From assembly GCA_010015675.1 (NCBI GenBank), contig ML976990.1, positions 988,209-1,052,208 of the forward strand: a DNA stretch of 64,000 bases, written 5' to 3'. A program made the translations under genes and the position numbers. The notes under the pieces were generated by a model that was not told the origin of the DNA, searched no databases, and was given only the letters and a program-made list of their open reading frames with translations. Below are positions 11,720 through 21,767 of the stretch, piece after piece. This DNA is from Byssothecium circinans (Eukaryota > Ascomycota > Dothideomycetes > Pleosporales > Massarinaceae). Position 1 is the first letter of the stretch. Each line of letters opens with the position of its first letter.

Positions 11720-12992
11720 CTACGCCCTCGACATGACGCCCCAGCAGCGGATCTTGTTATCGGTGTAACCAGAAAACAGGGTCTGGCCATCGGCGCTCCA
11801 GGCCAAAGAAACACACTCCGGCTCCCGGCTCTTCTTGCCAACGTCCATGTACTCGGGCTTGAGCTCGTCAACCTTGCTCTTCTTCTCCAAGTCGAAGATG
11901 ATGATGCTGGACGAGGTGGCGGCGCACAACCAGTAGCGGTTGGGCGAGAAGACGAGGGCATGGATCTCGTCACCGGCGGTGAGCGAGTAGAGGTGCTTGG
12001 ACTCGTTCAAGTCCCAGAGCATCGTGGTTCCGTCCTTGCCACCAGATGCGCACAGAGAGCCATCGGGCGAGATGGTGACGGTGTTGATGTAGCCGGTGTG
12101 GCCAATGTGGTCGGTCTGGATGCGGCACGAGGCGAGTTCCCAGACCTATGGATAGTCAGCTTCAGCCGCATGCAGTCAATGAGTACAAAAATCGATCGAA
12201 AGCTGTGTCAGTACTAGGTGATTGTTTGTCTCATCGCCTTGCGGCTCTGAAGTAGCAAATACTTAAGGAAAACCAAATCATCACGATGCTCCGCGCGCAG
12301 CAATTGCGGCAAGGCAAACCATGAAATACATAACGTACCTTGACGAGCTTGTCCCAACCAGCGGAAACGATGACGGGGTTCTGCGGGTTCGGGCTGAAGC
12401 GCACGCACGACACCCACTCGGTGTGGCCCTTGTCGGTGATGGTGTACTTGCAGTCACCGAGCGTGTTCCACAGCTTGATGGTCCGGTCGCGGGATCCGGA
12501 GACGATCTGGCGGTTGTCGGCGGAGAAGGAGACGGAGAGGACGTCGTTCGTGTGGCCGACGAAGCGGCGGGTCGTCACACCGGTGGAGAGCTCCCACAGG
12601 CGGAGGGTCTTGTCCCAGGACGAAGAGAGAGCATAGGCACCGTCGGAGGAGATGACCTGCATACCATTTATCAGCCCGAGCAATCTTTCCCAGCCAATTG
12701 TTTGTGCTCAGAATTCAACATACACAGTCGGAGACAATGTGCGAGTGGCCGTGGAGGCTTCGCTTGGGGTATCCGTAGGCGGTCTCGTCGCGGGTCAGGT
12801 TCCAGATGATCAGAGTCTTGTCGCGCGAAGCAGAGAGAAGCATGTTAGGACTGTTCGCGCATCAGTGTGCCGTCCATTGCATCCCGGGGGGTTCTTCAGT
12901 GAATTGACCTACTTCTCGAGCGACGTAGCGAGGGAGGTAACCCAGCCAGAGTGGCCCTCAAGGGTGCCACGGAGAACCAGCTGCTCGGCCAT
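11720..12992 (-). CDS. cpcB: RACK1-type small-ribosomal-subunit WD40 protein (CpcB/Asc1 homologue), 316 aa
   Basis: Four exons on the minus strand: 12992-12913, 12850-12724, 12656-12339 and 12145-11720, all frame-consistent, giving exactly 316 residues, the usual fungal RACK1 length. It begins [20 protein letters not shown] and carries seven WD repeats, including [52 protein letters not shown] and [17 protein letters not shown]1 sits on the head of the 40S subunit and links translation to signalling and, in fungi, to cross-pathway amino-acid control. The third intron (12146-12338, 193 bp) is much longer than the others (62 and 67 bp) and carries a U24-type snoRNA. The gene symbol follows Aspergillus usage. 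Confidence 0.97.
12204..12288 (-). ncRNA. snR24: U24-type (snR24) C/D-box snoRNA inside the third RACK1 intron
   Basis: On the minus strand the intron contains box C (GTGATGA, 12284-12278), then TATTTGCTACTTCAGA, a C'-like CGATGAG and box D CTGA (12211-12208), in an 85-nt span. The 16-nt internal block matches what I remember of the D'-guide part of yeast snR24 (human U24), which pairs with AGTAGCAAATA of 25S rRNA to direct 2'-O-methylation. In budding yeast snR24 also lies in the intron of the RACK1 gene ASC1. The snoRNA would be released from the spliced intron. Exact ends are estimated; the terminal stem is weak by eye. Confidence 0.85.
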
Positions 12993-13715
12993 GATTGTGA
13001 AGAGTGGCTTAAGCGGGGAATGGACTGTGGGCGCACTCGGTGTTGATGTTTTCGCAACGTCGGAGCGGCAGAAGTTGTAGTCTTGGTGGGTGGTCAAAAT
13101 TCCAGCTCTCGCTTCGTTAGCTGTTTCGGGTCTAGCAGCTAGGCCGAGCACCGACCTTCTGCTTCAACATGGAGTCATGGACGGTCACGACTCACACCTG
13201 ATAACCTTCCGGATAATGCATTGAAATATTCTTTTGTGTCGTTTGCAACCGCATTCAGAATTTGTCGACCTCTTCCCAATATGTCAAACAACCTACAGCT
13301 AGACCTATACGACCGAGATGCACTTCCATTAGCAATTTGGCACCCACTCCGTGGTACTATTACGAAGCACAGAGGAATGACCCGATCTACCATCTCTTAC
13401 TCCCAAGTTCCCCGAAGTTCTTCGGTGCAATTCCCAACATCCCGTGCCACACCTCAGGTCGAAGGAGTACTCTATACCCAACTGACCCACATATACCCGC
13501 ACCAAACCCTTAACTCCGAACATCGCATCATGTCATGTTTTACACACGTGCATTTCGAATACAAGTACCACAATCCACCCAACTCGCCACAACTCCCCAG
13601 AGTCCGTACCCCTAAGGTACCTTAGTATCCTCAAGCCATTACTCTCCTCCATTCACTCTCCCATTCAACCCCCATAAAACACCTAAACCCCTAATCCCTT
13701 ACCCCAACCCCCAAA
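12993..13715. other. Shared upstream region of RACK1 (-) and the NmrA-like gene (+)
   Basis: The 723-bp divergent intergenic region has no supportable gene. The right part (about 13480-13710) is strongly C-rich and purine-poor on the top strand, as in many fungal core promoters. A RACK1 leader intron could lie here but was not resolved. Confidence 0.5.
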
Positions 13716-14708
13716 ATGGCCACCCCTCCCCCAACGAAAATCCTCCTCCTAGGAGCCGGCGAACTAGGCACCGCCCTCCTCGCCCACCTCGTCCCCCTCC
13801 CAAACACCCACCTCACCATCGCCCTCCGCAACCCCACAAACCATCCCACCCTCTCAACAACCTACCCCGGCACCTCGCTCATCCCGCTGGACCTCACATC
13901 TCCCTCTCCAACGCTCGTCCAAACCTTCAGCACCTACGACATCATCGTCTCCGCAACCGGGTTCTCGCAAGCAGGCGGCGGCTCGCTGCTCAAACTCACC
14001 CGCGAGATCCTCGAAGCCGGACAGCTGCGCAGGGAGAAGAATGCGACGGGGGCAGCGGAGGCGAGGTTGTGGTATTTCCCCTGGCAATGGGGTGTAGATT
14101 ACGACGTCACGGGCGATGGTCACGGTTTGATGCCGTTGTTCGGCGAACAGAAACAGGTCCGCGACCTCCTGCGTGGATATGCCTCCGCTTGCTCGGTGCG
14201 GTGGACCATCGTCTCCACGGGCATTTTTATGAGCTTCTTGTTCGAGAAGTTCTGGGGGGTTGTGGAGCGGGAAAATCGTGTCGAGGGTGTGGGTGAGATC
14301 GATGTGCAGATTCATGGGACAATTACGGTCCGCGCGTTGCGTGATTGGTCGCATAAAGTTACAGTCACCGACGTTGATGATATTGGTAAAGTTCTTGCGT
14401 GCATCCTGAAAGGCGATGTCGAGGCTGAGAACCGTGTCGTGTACGCCGCTGGTGACACGGTTTCTTACGCTGAGCTCGCGGACATTGTGGAGAAAGTTAC
14501 GGGGAGGAAGGTGGAGAGGGAGGAATGGTCGGTTCCGTATTTGGAGGAGGAGCTTGAGAAAGATCCGGACAATCAGATTAAGAAGTATCGGCTGGTGTTT
14601 GCGAGGGACGGCGTGTGGTGGGATAAGAAGGGGACCGTGAATGAAAAGTTAGGGATCAAGGTCATGGATGTAGAGAGCTATGTGCACAATTGGGTTGAAA
14701 GGAAATAG
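13716..14708 (+). CDS. NmrA-like/isoflavone reductase-type NAD(P)-binding oxidoreductase, 330 aa
   Basis: Single-exon frame starting MATPPPTKILLLGAGELGTA. The Gly-x-Gly-x-x-Gly pattern GAGELG at about residues 13-18 is the Rossmann nucleotide-binding loop of the atypical SDR/NmrA group. DIIVSATGFSQAGG, FPWQWGVDYDVTG, GEQKQVRDLL and VSTGIFMSFLF fit the CipA/PCBER-like branch, which has no Tyr-x3-Lys motif of classical SDRs. Members are cytosolic and act as small-molecule reductases or redox sensors; the substrate cannot be deduced. Length and start are as usual for the family, and the start is preceded by a C-rich leader. It is divergent from RACK1 and convergent with U1-C. Confidence 0.85.
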   Translation: MATPPPTKILLLGAGELGTALLAHLVPLPNTHLTIALRNPTNHPTLSTTYPGTSLIPLDLTSPSPTLVQTFSTYDIIVSATGFSQAGGGSLLKLTREILEAGQLRREKNATGAAEARLWYFPWQWGVDYDVTGDGHGLMPLFGEQKQVRDLLRGYASACSVRWTIVSTGIFMSFLFEKFWGVVERENRVEGVGEIDVQIHGTITVRALRDWSHKVTVTDVDDIGKVLACILKGDVEAENRVVYAAGDTVSYAELADIVEKVTGRKVEREEWSVPYLEEELEKDPDNQIKKYRLVFARDGVWWDKKGTVNEKLGIKVMDVESYVHNWVERK

Positions 14709-15207
14709 AGAGCTAGCAACGATTCAACAGATTGAATTATAAAAGCACGTGCAATTTCAATGCTGCTTCCGGAGGATCGTAAGAAGGCAGTCGAAAGGAG
14801 TGAGGAGCTGGACGTACATTGAAAGCAATTCGTATACGCCTCCTAAACCACCCCATCCTGTCCGTGGTTGTCTGGGTATCTATTATGCGCAAACTAATGG
14901 CGACATGTCCACGAAGTCGATGACACCCTTAACTCCTCACCTCATCGTCCTCACATCGCTCAAGAAAGAAAGAGGAAGCAGAAGCAGCCCTTAACTCTCG
15001 ATGATAACCTAACTCATCCAACAGCACCTTCACACTACGGGCTCCATCAATCCACTCTGTCAGCTACAATTCCGTAGGGGAATTGATGTTCGTTGAAAAT
15101 GAATGTCTATCGTGCCGAAGGTGGCCTTGTTTGGCCTCCTGGGGGCTCGAAGCGTTATCATTCACGGCGGAAGAATGGGGGATGGAGGCATCCTTCCTTA
15201 GGTGCGG
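14709..15207. other. Intergenic between convergent genes
   Basis: The 499 bases between the stops of the NmrA-like gene and U1-C would hold the two 3' untranslated regions. No further gene is seen. Confidence 0.5.
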
Positions 15208-16065
15208 TTAAAACCTCGGGGGGCCATGATGTGGCGGAAACGGAGGCGGGAACTGTCCTGGAGGCATACCATTCGGTGGAGGGAATGGTGGCATGCCCGC
15301 AGGCGGTGACCCAGCTTGACCAGGTACGAAAGGTGGGAACGGCGGTGGCGGACCACCAGGGCCGCCCATGTGTGGAGGGAAGGGCGGCATGTTCGGGGGC
15401 ATTGGACCTCCAGGCATTGGCGGCGCTCCGGGCATATTTGGTGGGAACGGTGGCATGTTTGGCGGCATGTTGGGTGGAGCTATAGCTGGTCAGTTGCCTA
15501 GATAGAGAGATTTGAGGTGCTGACTTACGTCCTCCGCGTCCCATGTTGAAAGGCGGCGGTGGCATTCCCGGAATCGGCGGCATCCCTGCAGAGCGTTAGT
15601 ATACCTCCATCTTAATTTCTACGCGACAATCATACCTGGCGGTGGGAACCCGTGCGGCGGCGGGAAGCCAGGCGCGCCTCCGAAGCCGCCCATCGGAGGT
15701 GGATTCATCATAGGATTCGCCTGCCCCTCAGCGTTATAAGCGTCCGTGATGCTATTGATAACAAGCTGAGTCTGTTCGCTGGATATCTCTGTATCATCTT
15801 CATCAGTCGTGTCCTGCTTGTATGCAACCGAAGGCGCCGTACGTTCGTAGTATGCCTGCACATTGCGCAAATGATTCCTTCCTGCGTTGTGCGCTTTTCG
15901 AACACTCATAGAGTCGTGGGTGAGGTAAACATCGCAGTAGTCGCCTTTCCGCTGTTAGCGGTCGCGTCTACGCGACTGTTCCGGAGCTTGAAGACCTACA
16001 GAAGAGTAAAGGTGATGTTAGCTTGTTATATGAGATAGGGGAGGGGTAGACTTATATTTTGGCAT
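15208..16065 (-). CDS. U1 small nuclear ribonucleoprotein C (U1-C), first exon junction unresolved
   Basis: Supported exons on the minus strand: 15944-15843, 15788-15636, 15585-15529 and 15479-15208, all frame-consistent. They encode [19 protein letters not shown] and [14 protein letters not shown], the second half of the U1-C C2H2 zinc finger and its following helix, then [20 protein letters not shown] and a long Pro/Met/Gly-rich tail typical of fungal U1-C. U1-C stabilises pairing of U1 snRNA with the 5' splice site. The start is probably the ATG at 16065-16063, which reads MPKY as expected, but no standard GT donor joins it to the next exon. The first Cys of the finger would have to come from a T|GC split codon at 15944. 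Either a micro-exon, a non-canonical donor or a sequence error is involved. Confidence 0.85.
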
Positions 16066-16558
16066 GCTGGCGGCTAATATTTGGGAAAGACGCAAAGGCT
16101 GCTTTTGCGATCAATGAACGGGTGTGTGTCAAGAACGTTAAGAGTGAGGTCGTCGTTGCGAAAGCTCTCGACCGCAAAAGATGACGGGCCGAGGGTTCTG
16201 CCGTGGTCTTGGCGCAGCTATTATCACGTGAAAGCATCCCAGCCGGAGCCCTCGAGTTCTTGCAATGTTGGCATCTGTCTCAATTCGTCCGAACAAGTAG
16301 ATGCAGGATATGCTATTTCAACAGAATATCTTATAGAACAATTCATGGAAGAATTAAGCCCTCCAGACCGGTACAAACTGTCACTCTGACGCCTTGACAT
16401 AGACAACCTCCAGTAGGAAGAATAAGCTGCAACGGAGCAGAAACAATTCCTCTATCATTCAATAATATTCAAAATCGCTAAGCACCTTCGATTACCATCT
16501 ATTGTCCCTCCTTTCATTAATAAGTTTCGATGCAATGATATAACTCCCTTCCACCCGC
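16066..16558. other. Intergenic between U1-C and the calponin-type gene
   Basis: A 493-bp head-to-tail spacer. An open frame on the plus strand here has no recognisable features. It is expected to hold the U1-C promoter and the 3' end of the upstream gene. Confidence 0.45.
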
Positions 16559-18621
16559 TCACCTTGGTCCAAATGGCCTGGGACCCAAAATCTGTCGTTT
16601 ACCACCAAAACTAATCCCCGTTCCGACCTTATTCTGGCTATCACCTCCCATGTATCCATACTGATTGACATCCCAGCTCTGCCCTCCCCCAGTGCCAGCA
16701 TTCGGGTCTTTCGGCGCCTTGTTCAACGCACGCTGAGACTCTTCCCACTCACGTTGGCGTTCCCGCTCACGCTCCATTTCGCGTTCGAGCATGGACTTGG
16801 AGGCCCAGCCGCTGGCTTTGGTCTTTGTCTGCGAAGCTGCACGTCGAGCATCTTCAGCGGCGCGCTCCGATGTTGAGGTGAGCTCAGCAGGAATATGGGG
16901 TTTCGGTTTCGAAACCAAAGGAGCTGGATTGGATGCGAGGTAGCGATCGGTGCGGTTCTGCTTTGCATAGGCAGCAGGGTCGGGCAATGGTCGAGCTGAA
17001 GGTTCCGGGAGTGGGCGCGGCGAAGTGCTGGGCTCTGGTAGTGGCCGTGGTGGCTGCCTCTGGGTCTCTTGCCATTGCTTGCGTAGGTAATCGCGGTCAT
17101 CTGCTTGGGCCCAGGATGCTGTGCTGTCCTGCGGAGATGGAGCGCGTGGCGGAGGCTGGGGGCGAGGACGGCTACGGGATCGATCGCGCGTCCGGCTCTT
17201 GGACCGCGACCGTATCTTGCGGCGTTCATCGTCTCGCGAGCGTTCCTCGCGTTCCTGCTGGTACAGGCGCTCGCGCTCTTTGGCATCTTCAAGCTGGCGC
17301 TCCAGTTCCCTTATCCTCTCTTGCTCTGCATTCTGCTCAGGCTCATACTGGCTGTTCCGTCGGCTCCGGGGCTTGCTCATCTGCTCCGCCTGGTATTGAC
17401 TCAGGAACTGGCCTTTCAACCGCGCATCACTGCCCGCACGCTTGCGCCGAGTCTCTTGGTCGAACCTTTCTTGAGCCTCACGTTCTTCTTGTTGCCGTTG
17501 CTCCTCTTCCAGCTTCCATTTCCGCTCCTGCTCCTCCCATTCGCGCTTCTGTTTGTCCAGTCGGTGTTGCTTGGCCTCCCGCTGTTTCCGGGACTCTTCC
17601 TCCCACAGACGTTCCTCCTCAAGCCGCGCGCGTTCTTCTTCGGCGGCGCGCTCGACGCGTCGCTTCTCCTCAACCTCCTCTGCTTGAATGCGCAACCGCT
17701 CTTCCTCGGCCTCCTTCTCTCTCCGCCGTCGCTCCTTCTCAGCCATGTTCGGCACGTGCGGCCCAGCACTGGTGATTTGTCGTCGTGCGCCAAACGCGAT
17801 GCCCTGATTGCCTTGACTTGCACCTCCCATGTACCCGTACTGATGGATGTTCCATGCCGGCGCTGTTACTCCATGGTCAGCCTTTTTGCTCCAACTACTC
17901 ACGGCGCCAGGAGGCGACTTGGGTATACCGTTGGAAGCTTTGGAAGAGCTCGACCCGCCCGTCAGGTGAGGACTCAGCGCTCGCTCCGCCGGTGGTCGGG
18001 CGAGGGGGTTGAAGGTGGTCGACCCGCTCGTATTGCTTGTGGTGCTGGGACCCCTGCTTCGACCGAAACCGGGAGATGTGAGGGCACCTCCCGTAGAAAA
18101 GCCCCCGTCTCCCGTCTTCGCCGGACTTAGCGGCCCGGCGCCGCGTCGCAGGCCAATTGTGGTCGGGAAATTGGAGGGGTTGATGTTGTTGGCGACCCGA
18201 CTGAAGGCGCTCAAACATTGTAGTACCTGGGCGGGATCTTTGGATTCGTAGAGGTCTACGGTGAGGAAGCGGTCGTGCGAGGGCATGTTCAGGGGCGGCA
18301 TTTCACAGGCGCGGAGGAAGTGCGAGATGTTCTCCATCTGGATGAAAGGCATGGGCGACCTCTTGAATTTGACGCCCGGGTTGGGCACGGCGAGGTTTAC
18401 AAGTCTGCGGAAGTGTTAGCCATGAGTTCTGACAGCGAACCTAATGCATCCTACCTGCACAGCACAGTGCCATCTTTCAGCGCATCCAGCAGGTCCCCCG
18501 CGGGCAGGCGTTCTCCTAGAATGTCTTCTATCCAGCTCCGCGCCTCGTTCGCCGCTTGCGGTGTGTACCTCCCCAGGCGCAACCTCTTCATGTCCTGGTC
18601 CAGCGACGTAACAGACGCCAT
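16559..18621 (-). CDS. Calponin-homology/transgelin-like actin-binding protein with calponin repeats and coiled coil, 670 aa
   Basis: Two exons, 18621-18455 and 18404-16559, joined by a 50-bp intron. The N-terminus (about 1-150) is a CH domain: ARSWIEDILGERLPAGDLL, ALKDGTVLCRLVNLAVPNPG and PFIQMENISHFLRACE. Two calponin-type repeats follow, HQYGYMGGASQ...GIAFGARRQI in the middle and NQYGYMGGDSQ...GISFGGKRQILGP at the extreme C-terminus. Between them lies a long Glu/Arg/Gln coiled coil and an Arg/Ser-Pro-rich stretch. CH plus calponin repeats is the layout of Scp1/Stg1-transgelin, which bundles F-actin in cortical patches. The coiled-coil insertion makes this far longer than yeast Scp1 (about 200 aa) but is seen in filamentous ascomycetes. 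Divergent from the complex I assembly factor. Confidence 0.88.
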
Positions 18622-18973
18622 GGTGTCTGTGTAGTTGTGCGTGGTGTTTGGCGCAGCGGGTGTGCCGTGGGTATGACGGCGGTCCGTCGGCGAGTGAGGA
18701 TTTGGCAAGCGGTTATGAGATGGAGGTATATTCAACAAACAATGGCTATGGCTCTTGAAGTTTTAGTCGGTAAGAGCGTTTGCGTGTGCATGTGAATGTG
18801 CATGCCAGCGTTGAATGGGTTGTTGCTATGCGTTGCTGGTATGCGTTATGCGTGGTGGGGGCTGCTGACTGGGCCCCAGCCACCCAGTGACGTCTGTGTG
18901 CTTCATTCGTCCGCGCGTCAAGTCGCCTCGCCCGAAAATTATCGATTTGAAGTCTCAATTGATATACAACACC
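18622..18973. promoter_or_regulatory. Divergent promoter region (calponin-type gene / complex I assembly factor)
   Basis: The 352 bases separate two start codons on opposite strands, so both promoters must lie here. No specific binding site could be named. Confidence 0.5.
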
Positions 18974-19879
18974 ATGGGCACCCATCCCGGCCCAATACGG
19001 CGACTATGGTATCAATGGAAGATGATGCAGCTGCCCTGGAGGAGGCGCTGGCTGGTGGGTATGTTAGCTCTTCATTGCTCGTCAAGGCCTCTCCTATTGT
19101 ACTGCACGACGGGGAGCATCGAGATGTGAGCTCTACAATACACTTCAAGCATCACCAGCCTCCCCTTTATTTCCATTCTTGCAACAAAGTCTACTTAGAT
19201 GTTGTCGCCTCGATGCGCTTTAAATTGCTACACCAAGCCCAACCTTGCCGCCCCCGCACGTCCAGAGCCCAAGTTCCAACTGACCCTCCCAGGCTTTGAC
19301 CTCAAGGGGAATACCTACTGGGAATTCAAAGACGCCCTACACTCGCACCGCAATCGGAGAATCGTAAAATACAGCGCCTGGATACATCACGGCGACGTCA
19401 ACGTTCCTCGTCCGTACTCCCAAACCAATACCACCTCACACTTACTAACCCTCACAGCACAATGGATGCAGTGGCTCCGACATACCCGCTTCGATCCGCC
19501 GAGCATCGCTGACCAGCAAGCCGATATCTACCGACAAGACCGGATGAAAGTCCTCGCCGCGGAAGCCGATGCGCGATGGGCTGCCAAACCTTCAGCGCTC
19601 GATGCGCCCGACAAACAGCAGCCAGTGCATATGCTGGAGTCGCGCGATCCAGATGCGGGTATCAAGCAGAGTTCGGATAAAGAGGTCAGGGCTTCCACAA
19701 GTGAAGAGCAGGATGTGATAGAAGAGCAACAAACTGGAGATGCACCGACCGTGAAGACGAGAAAATATATGCGAACGGAACCGAAAGATTCACCGTGGAA
19801 GCAAGCTGCGAAGGGTAATCCGGGCGATGAGTGGCAGCCGACGTCGTGGTCGCCGGGGCCAGCGAGGCGGAGAGCGTAG
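18974..19879 (+). CDS. Mitochondrial complex I assembly factor NDUFAF2/mimitin homologue (N7BML type), 207 aa
   Basis: Three exons: 18974-19058, 19293-19409 and 19458-19879. The product reads IRRLWYQWKMMQLPWRRRWL, then GFDLKGNTYWEFKDALHSHR, RRIVKYSAW, PPQWMQWLRHTRFDPPSIAD and an acidic, basic-ended tail. This W-rich plan (LW..WK..LPW; D..GN.YWEF; P.QW..WLR.TR..PPS) is the NDUFA12/NDUFAF2 domain. The tail and lack of the structural-subunit ending favour the assembly factor, which acts in the mitochondrial matrix on late complex I assembly. Intron 1 (234 bp) is long; an alternative exon around 19199-19292 could exist, but the direct splice restores the conserved WLVG-FDLKGN string. The second donor is GTCCGT rather than GTAAGT-like. 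Confidence 0.85.
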
Positions 19880-20278
19880 GTGCGCTTGTGTTGAACGACT
19901 GTACGCATAATGTATCACCAACATTGACTCACAGTACCAGACTATAATATGACTCGAGGCACATTCGTTGTAAGGGCATATCAAACACCGAGTCTCCCTA
20001 TCGCAGAATTTTTCACACTTCGAGGCCTAGATTCACGAAGCCCCCTTTTCGAACCGTGGTTGAGTGAATCTAACCACCATATCGATTCAACAAACAGACA
20101 CGTCACAGATTCTCGCTCTCCATTGAGCTACTAAGCTCGTTCCCTTTAGTCATTTATATCATTTATATACCACTAACTGCCGTCTCCATCCTCATTATCG
20201 CCATTCCTCCTACACTTCACTTCTACAATACAACAACCAGTTGCAGACTACACGACCAAACAACTCTCCTTGCACATC
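19880..20278. other. Intergenic, no gene seen
   Basis: The 399 bases are moderately AT-rich, with TTATATCATTTATATACC near 20155 as a possible TATA-like element before the next gene. Nothing else was recognised. Confidence 0.4.
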
Positions 20279-21400
20279 ATGTCTATCCAGCAAAACCCAC
20301 CGACATTCTCCACGACCTCCCTCAACCGCCTCATCAACGGACTCAGCCCAGAGCTCCTGATCATAATCCTCGAGCAATGGATCGGCGACCCAAAACTCGT
20401 CTACACCTACGACCCCCACAACCCAACCTACGAAATCGAGTACCCATCCCCCGTCGATGCCTTGCTTCTCCCTTCCCCCCTCCGCGACGAGCACAACCGC
20501 CTCCTCCGCCAAAAATTCCTGCGCTCCCGCAAAGCCTTCACAAATGTGCTGGACTTTATCACCATCTATCTCGCCTGCTTCCCGCAGGGCCCGGACCCAG
20601 GCTTCACTATCCCCCCAGAACTCGTCGACCTCGCAGCACACCAGATGCAATTACCGCAGGCGATGCAACGCCATCCAGCCCTCCCACTCCACGGCCTCGA
20701 GAAAATCCGTCTCGACCTCCCCGCAGTATCCTACTTCGCTATGTTCAGGGTCGCACTCCTGCCATTCGACGAAGCGGTCAACGGTGGTCCCACGAGCGCT
20801 TTCCCGCCACTGGAAACTGGCGCAGCAACCTTCCTCCAGCACACCAAGGAACTCACGCTCTGCTTCGGAACCAGCTATCTCTTCGCACATGCGTGGTACA
20901 ACCTCGACGACGACGAATGGGGCGAAGACGCGAGGCTCAGACCGGGTGTGTGCGAGAAGGGTGTGGTGGTGGATTGGATATTGACGTTTGCGTGGCGGTA
21001 TCTGAGAAATATACCGCGGGTGGTGATTGAGGGCGAGGTGCAGGGGTGGGTGAGGGAGAAGTGGGAGGCTGTTTTTGCGGGGAGGCGGGAGGGTGAGTGT
21101 GAGGATGGCGAGGACGAGGGAGGTGTTGGAGGTAGGGAGGATATCTGGCGCGTCTCGCATCAGGGGTTGAGGGAAGCGATGATCAGGGGAGAGGATTGGA
21201 GGCCGGAAGAGTATTATCCGCCGAAGTGTATGTGTGAGGTTGGGTGTTGGCGCATTGGGGAGGGTGGGGCGAGGCTGGCGTTGGAGGTGGGAGAGGGGGG
21301 GTGGACTGTTGAGGCGAACGGGAGCGGGGAGGAGAAGGAGAACGAAACGGAGAGGCCTGAGTGGTGTTGCGACTTTGTGGAACCCGAGGGGGTGTGGTAG
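20279..21400 (+). CDS. F-box-like hypothetical protein, 373 aa
   Basis: Single-exon frame. The ATG at 20279 (MSIQQNPPTF) was chosen because the frame upstream lacks another ATG. Near the N-terminus (about residues 15-36) LNRLINGLSPELLIIILEQW looks like a short F-box-like helix pair. The rest has Pro/Leu-rich segments, GLEKIRLDLPAVSYFAMF, and an acidic tail with Cys-x4-Cys-type pairs (PPKCMCEVGC, WCCDF). No signal peptide or membrane segment is seen. The composition resembles the many ascomycete F-box-like paralogues with unknown targets, including the gene at 6997-8534. The function is not recognised. GC content falls and G-richness rises sharply in the last 300 bases on this strand. Confidence 0.7.
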   Translation: MSIQQNPPTFSTTSLNRLINGLSPELLIIILEQWIGDPKLVYTYDPHNPTYEIEYPSPVDALLLPSPLRDEHNRLLRQKFLRSRKAFTNVLDFITIYLACFPQGPDPGFTIPPELVDLAAHQMQLPQAMQRHPALPLHGLEKIRLDLPAVSYFAMFRVALLPFDEAVNGGPTSAFPPLETGAATFLQHTKELTLCFGTSYLFAHAWYNLDDDEWGEDARLRPGVCEKGVVVDWILTFAWRYLRNIPRVVIEGEVQGWVREKWEAVFAGRREGECEDGEDEGGVGGREDIWRVSHQGLREAMIRGEDWRPEEYYPPKCMCEVGCWRIGEGGARLALEVGEGGWTVEANGSGEEKENETERPEWCCDFVEPEGVW

Positions 21401-21767
21401 GGGGTGGGAGGATTTGTTTGGTGTGTTTGGATATGCGATGCGCGTGGCTTGCTTTTGAATGGCTTGGTGTGTTGGTGTTGGATGTTGGATGGGATGGTAT
21501 TGGATAGCTTTTGGATTTCTTTGCGATGGAACTTGTTGTTCATTCTTCGGGAAAGCGTCGCACGGGCACGGTTTGCGCGATTTTGTTCAATGCGGTATAC
21601 TATGGGACGGGATGCCTTTGCGTTCCTAGTTCCTAGAGTTAGTAGAAACATCGTCCTTATCGTAATCGCAAATCTCCATCTGAGGAATATACACAGTATA
21701 TCCGTAAAATACCCCTGCCGCATCCTCCCTTCCCCCTTCTCCCCCCAACCCAGCTCCCGCACGAAAC

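Noticed and set aside
11534..12217. Long plus-strand open frame (about 227 codons) opposite RACK1
   Set aside because: It is antisense to conserved WD40 exons; its composition follows from the codon bias of RACK1 and it has no features of its own.
16933..18130. Long plus-strand frames (280 and 341 codons) opposite the calponin-type gene
   Set aside because: They mirror the Glu/Arg-rich coiled coil on the minus strand; the hydrophobic or Leu/Phe-rich translations are the expected antisense of Lys/Glu/Gln codons.
21214..21762. A 182-codon minus-strand frame overlapping the 373-aa F-box-like gene
   Set aside because: It is mostly antisense to that gene's 3' end and its Ser/Pro/His-rich translation reflects G-rich codons on the other strand.
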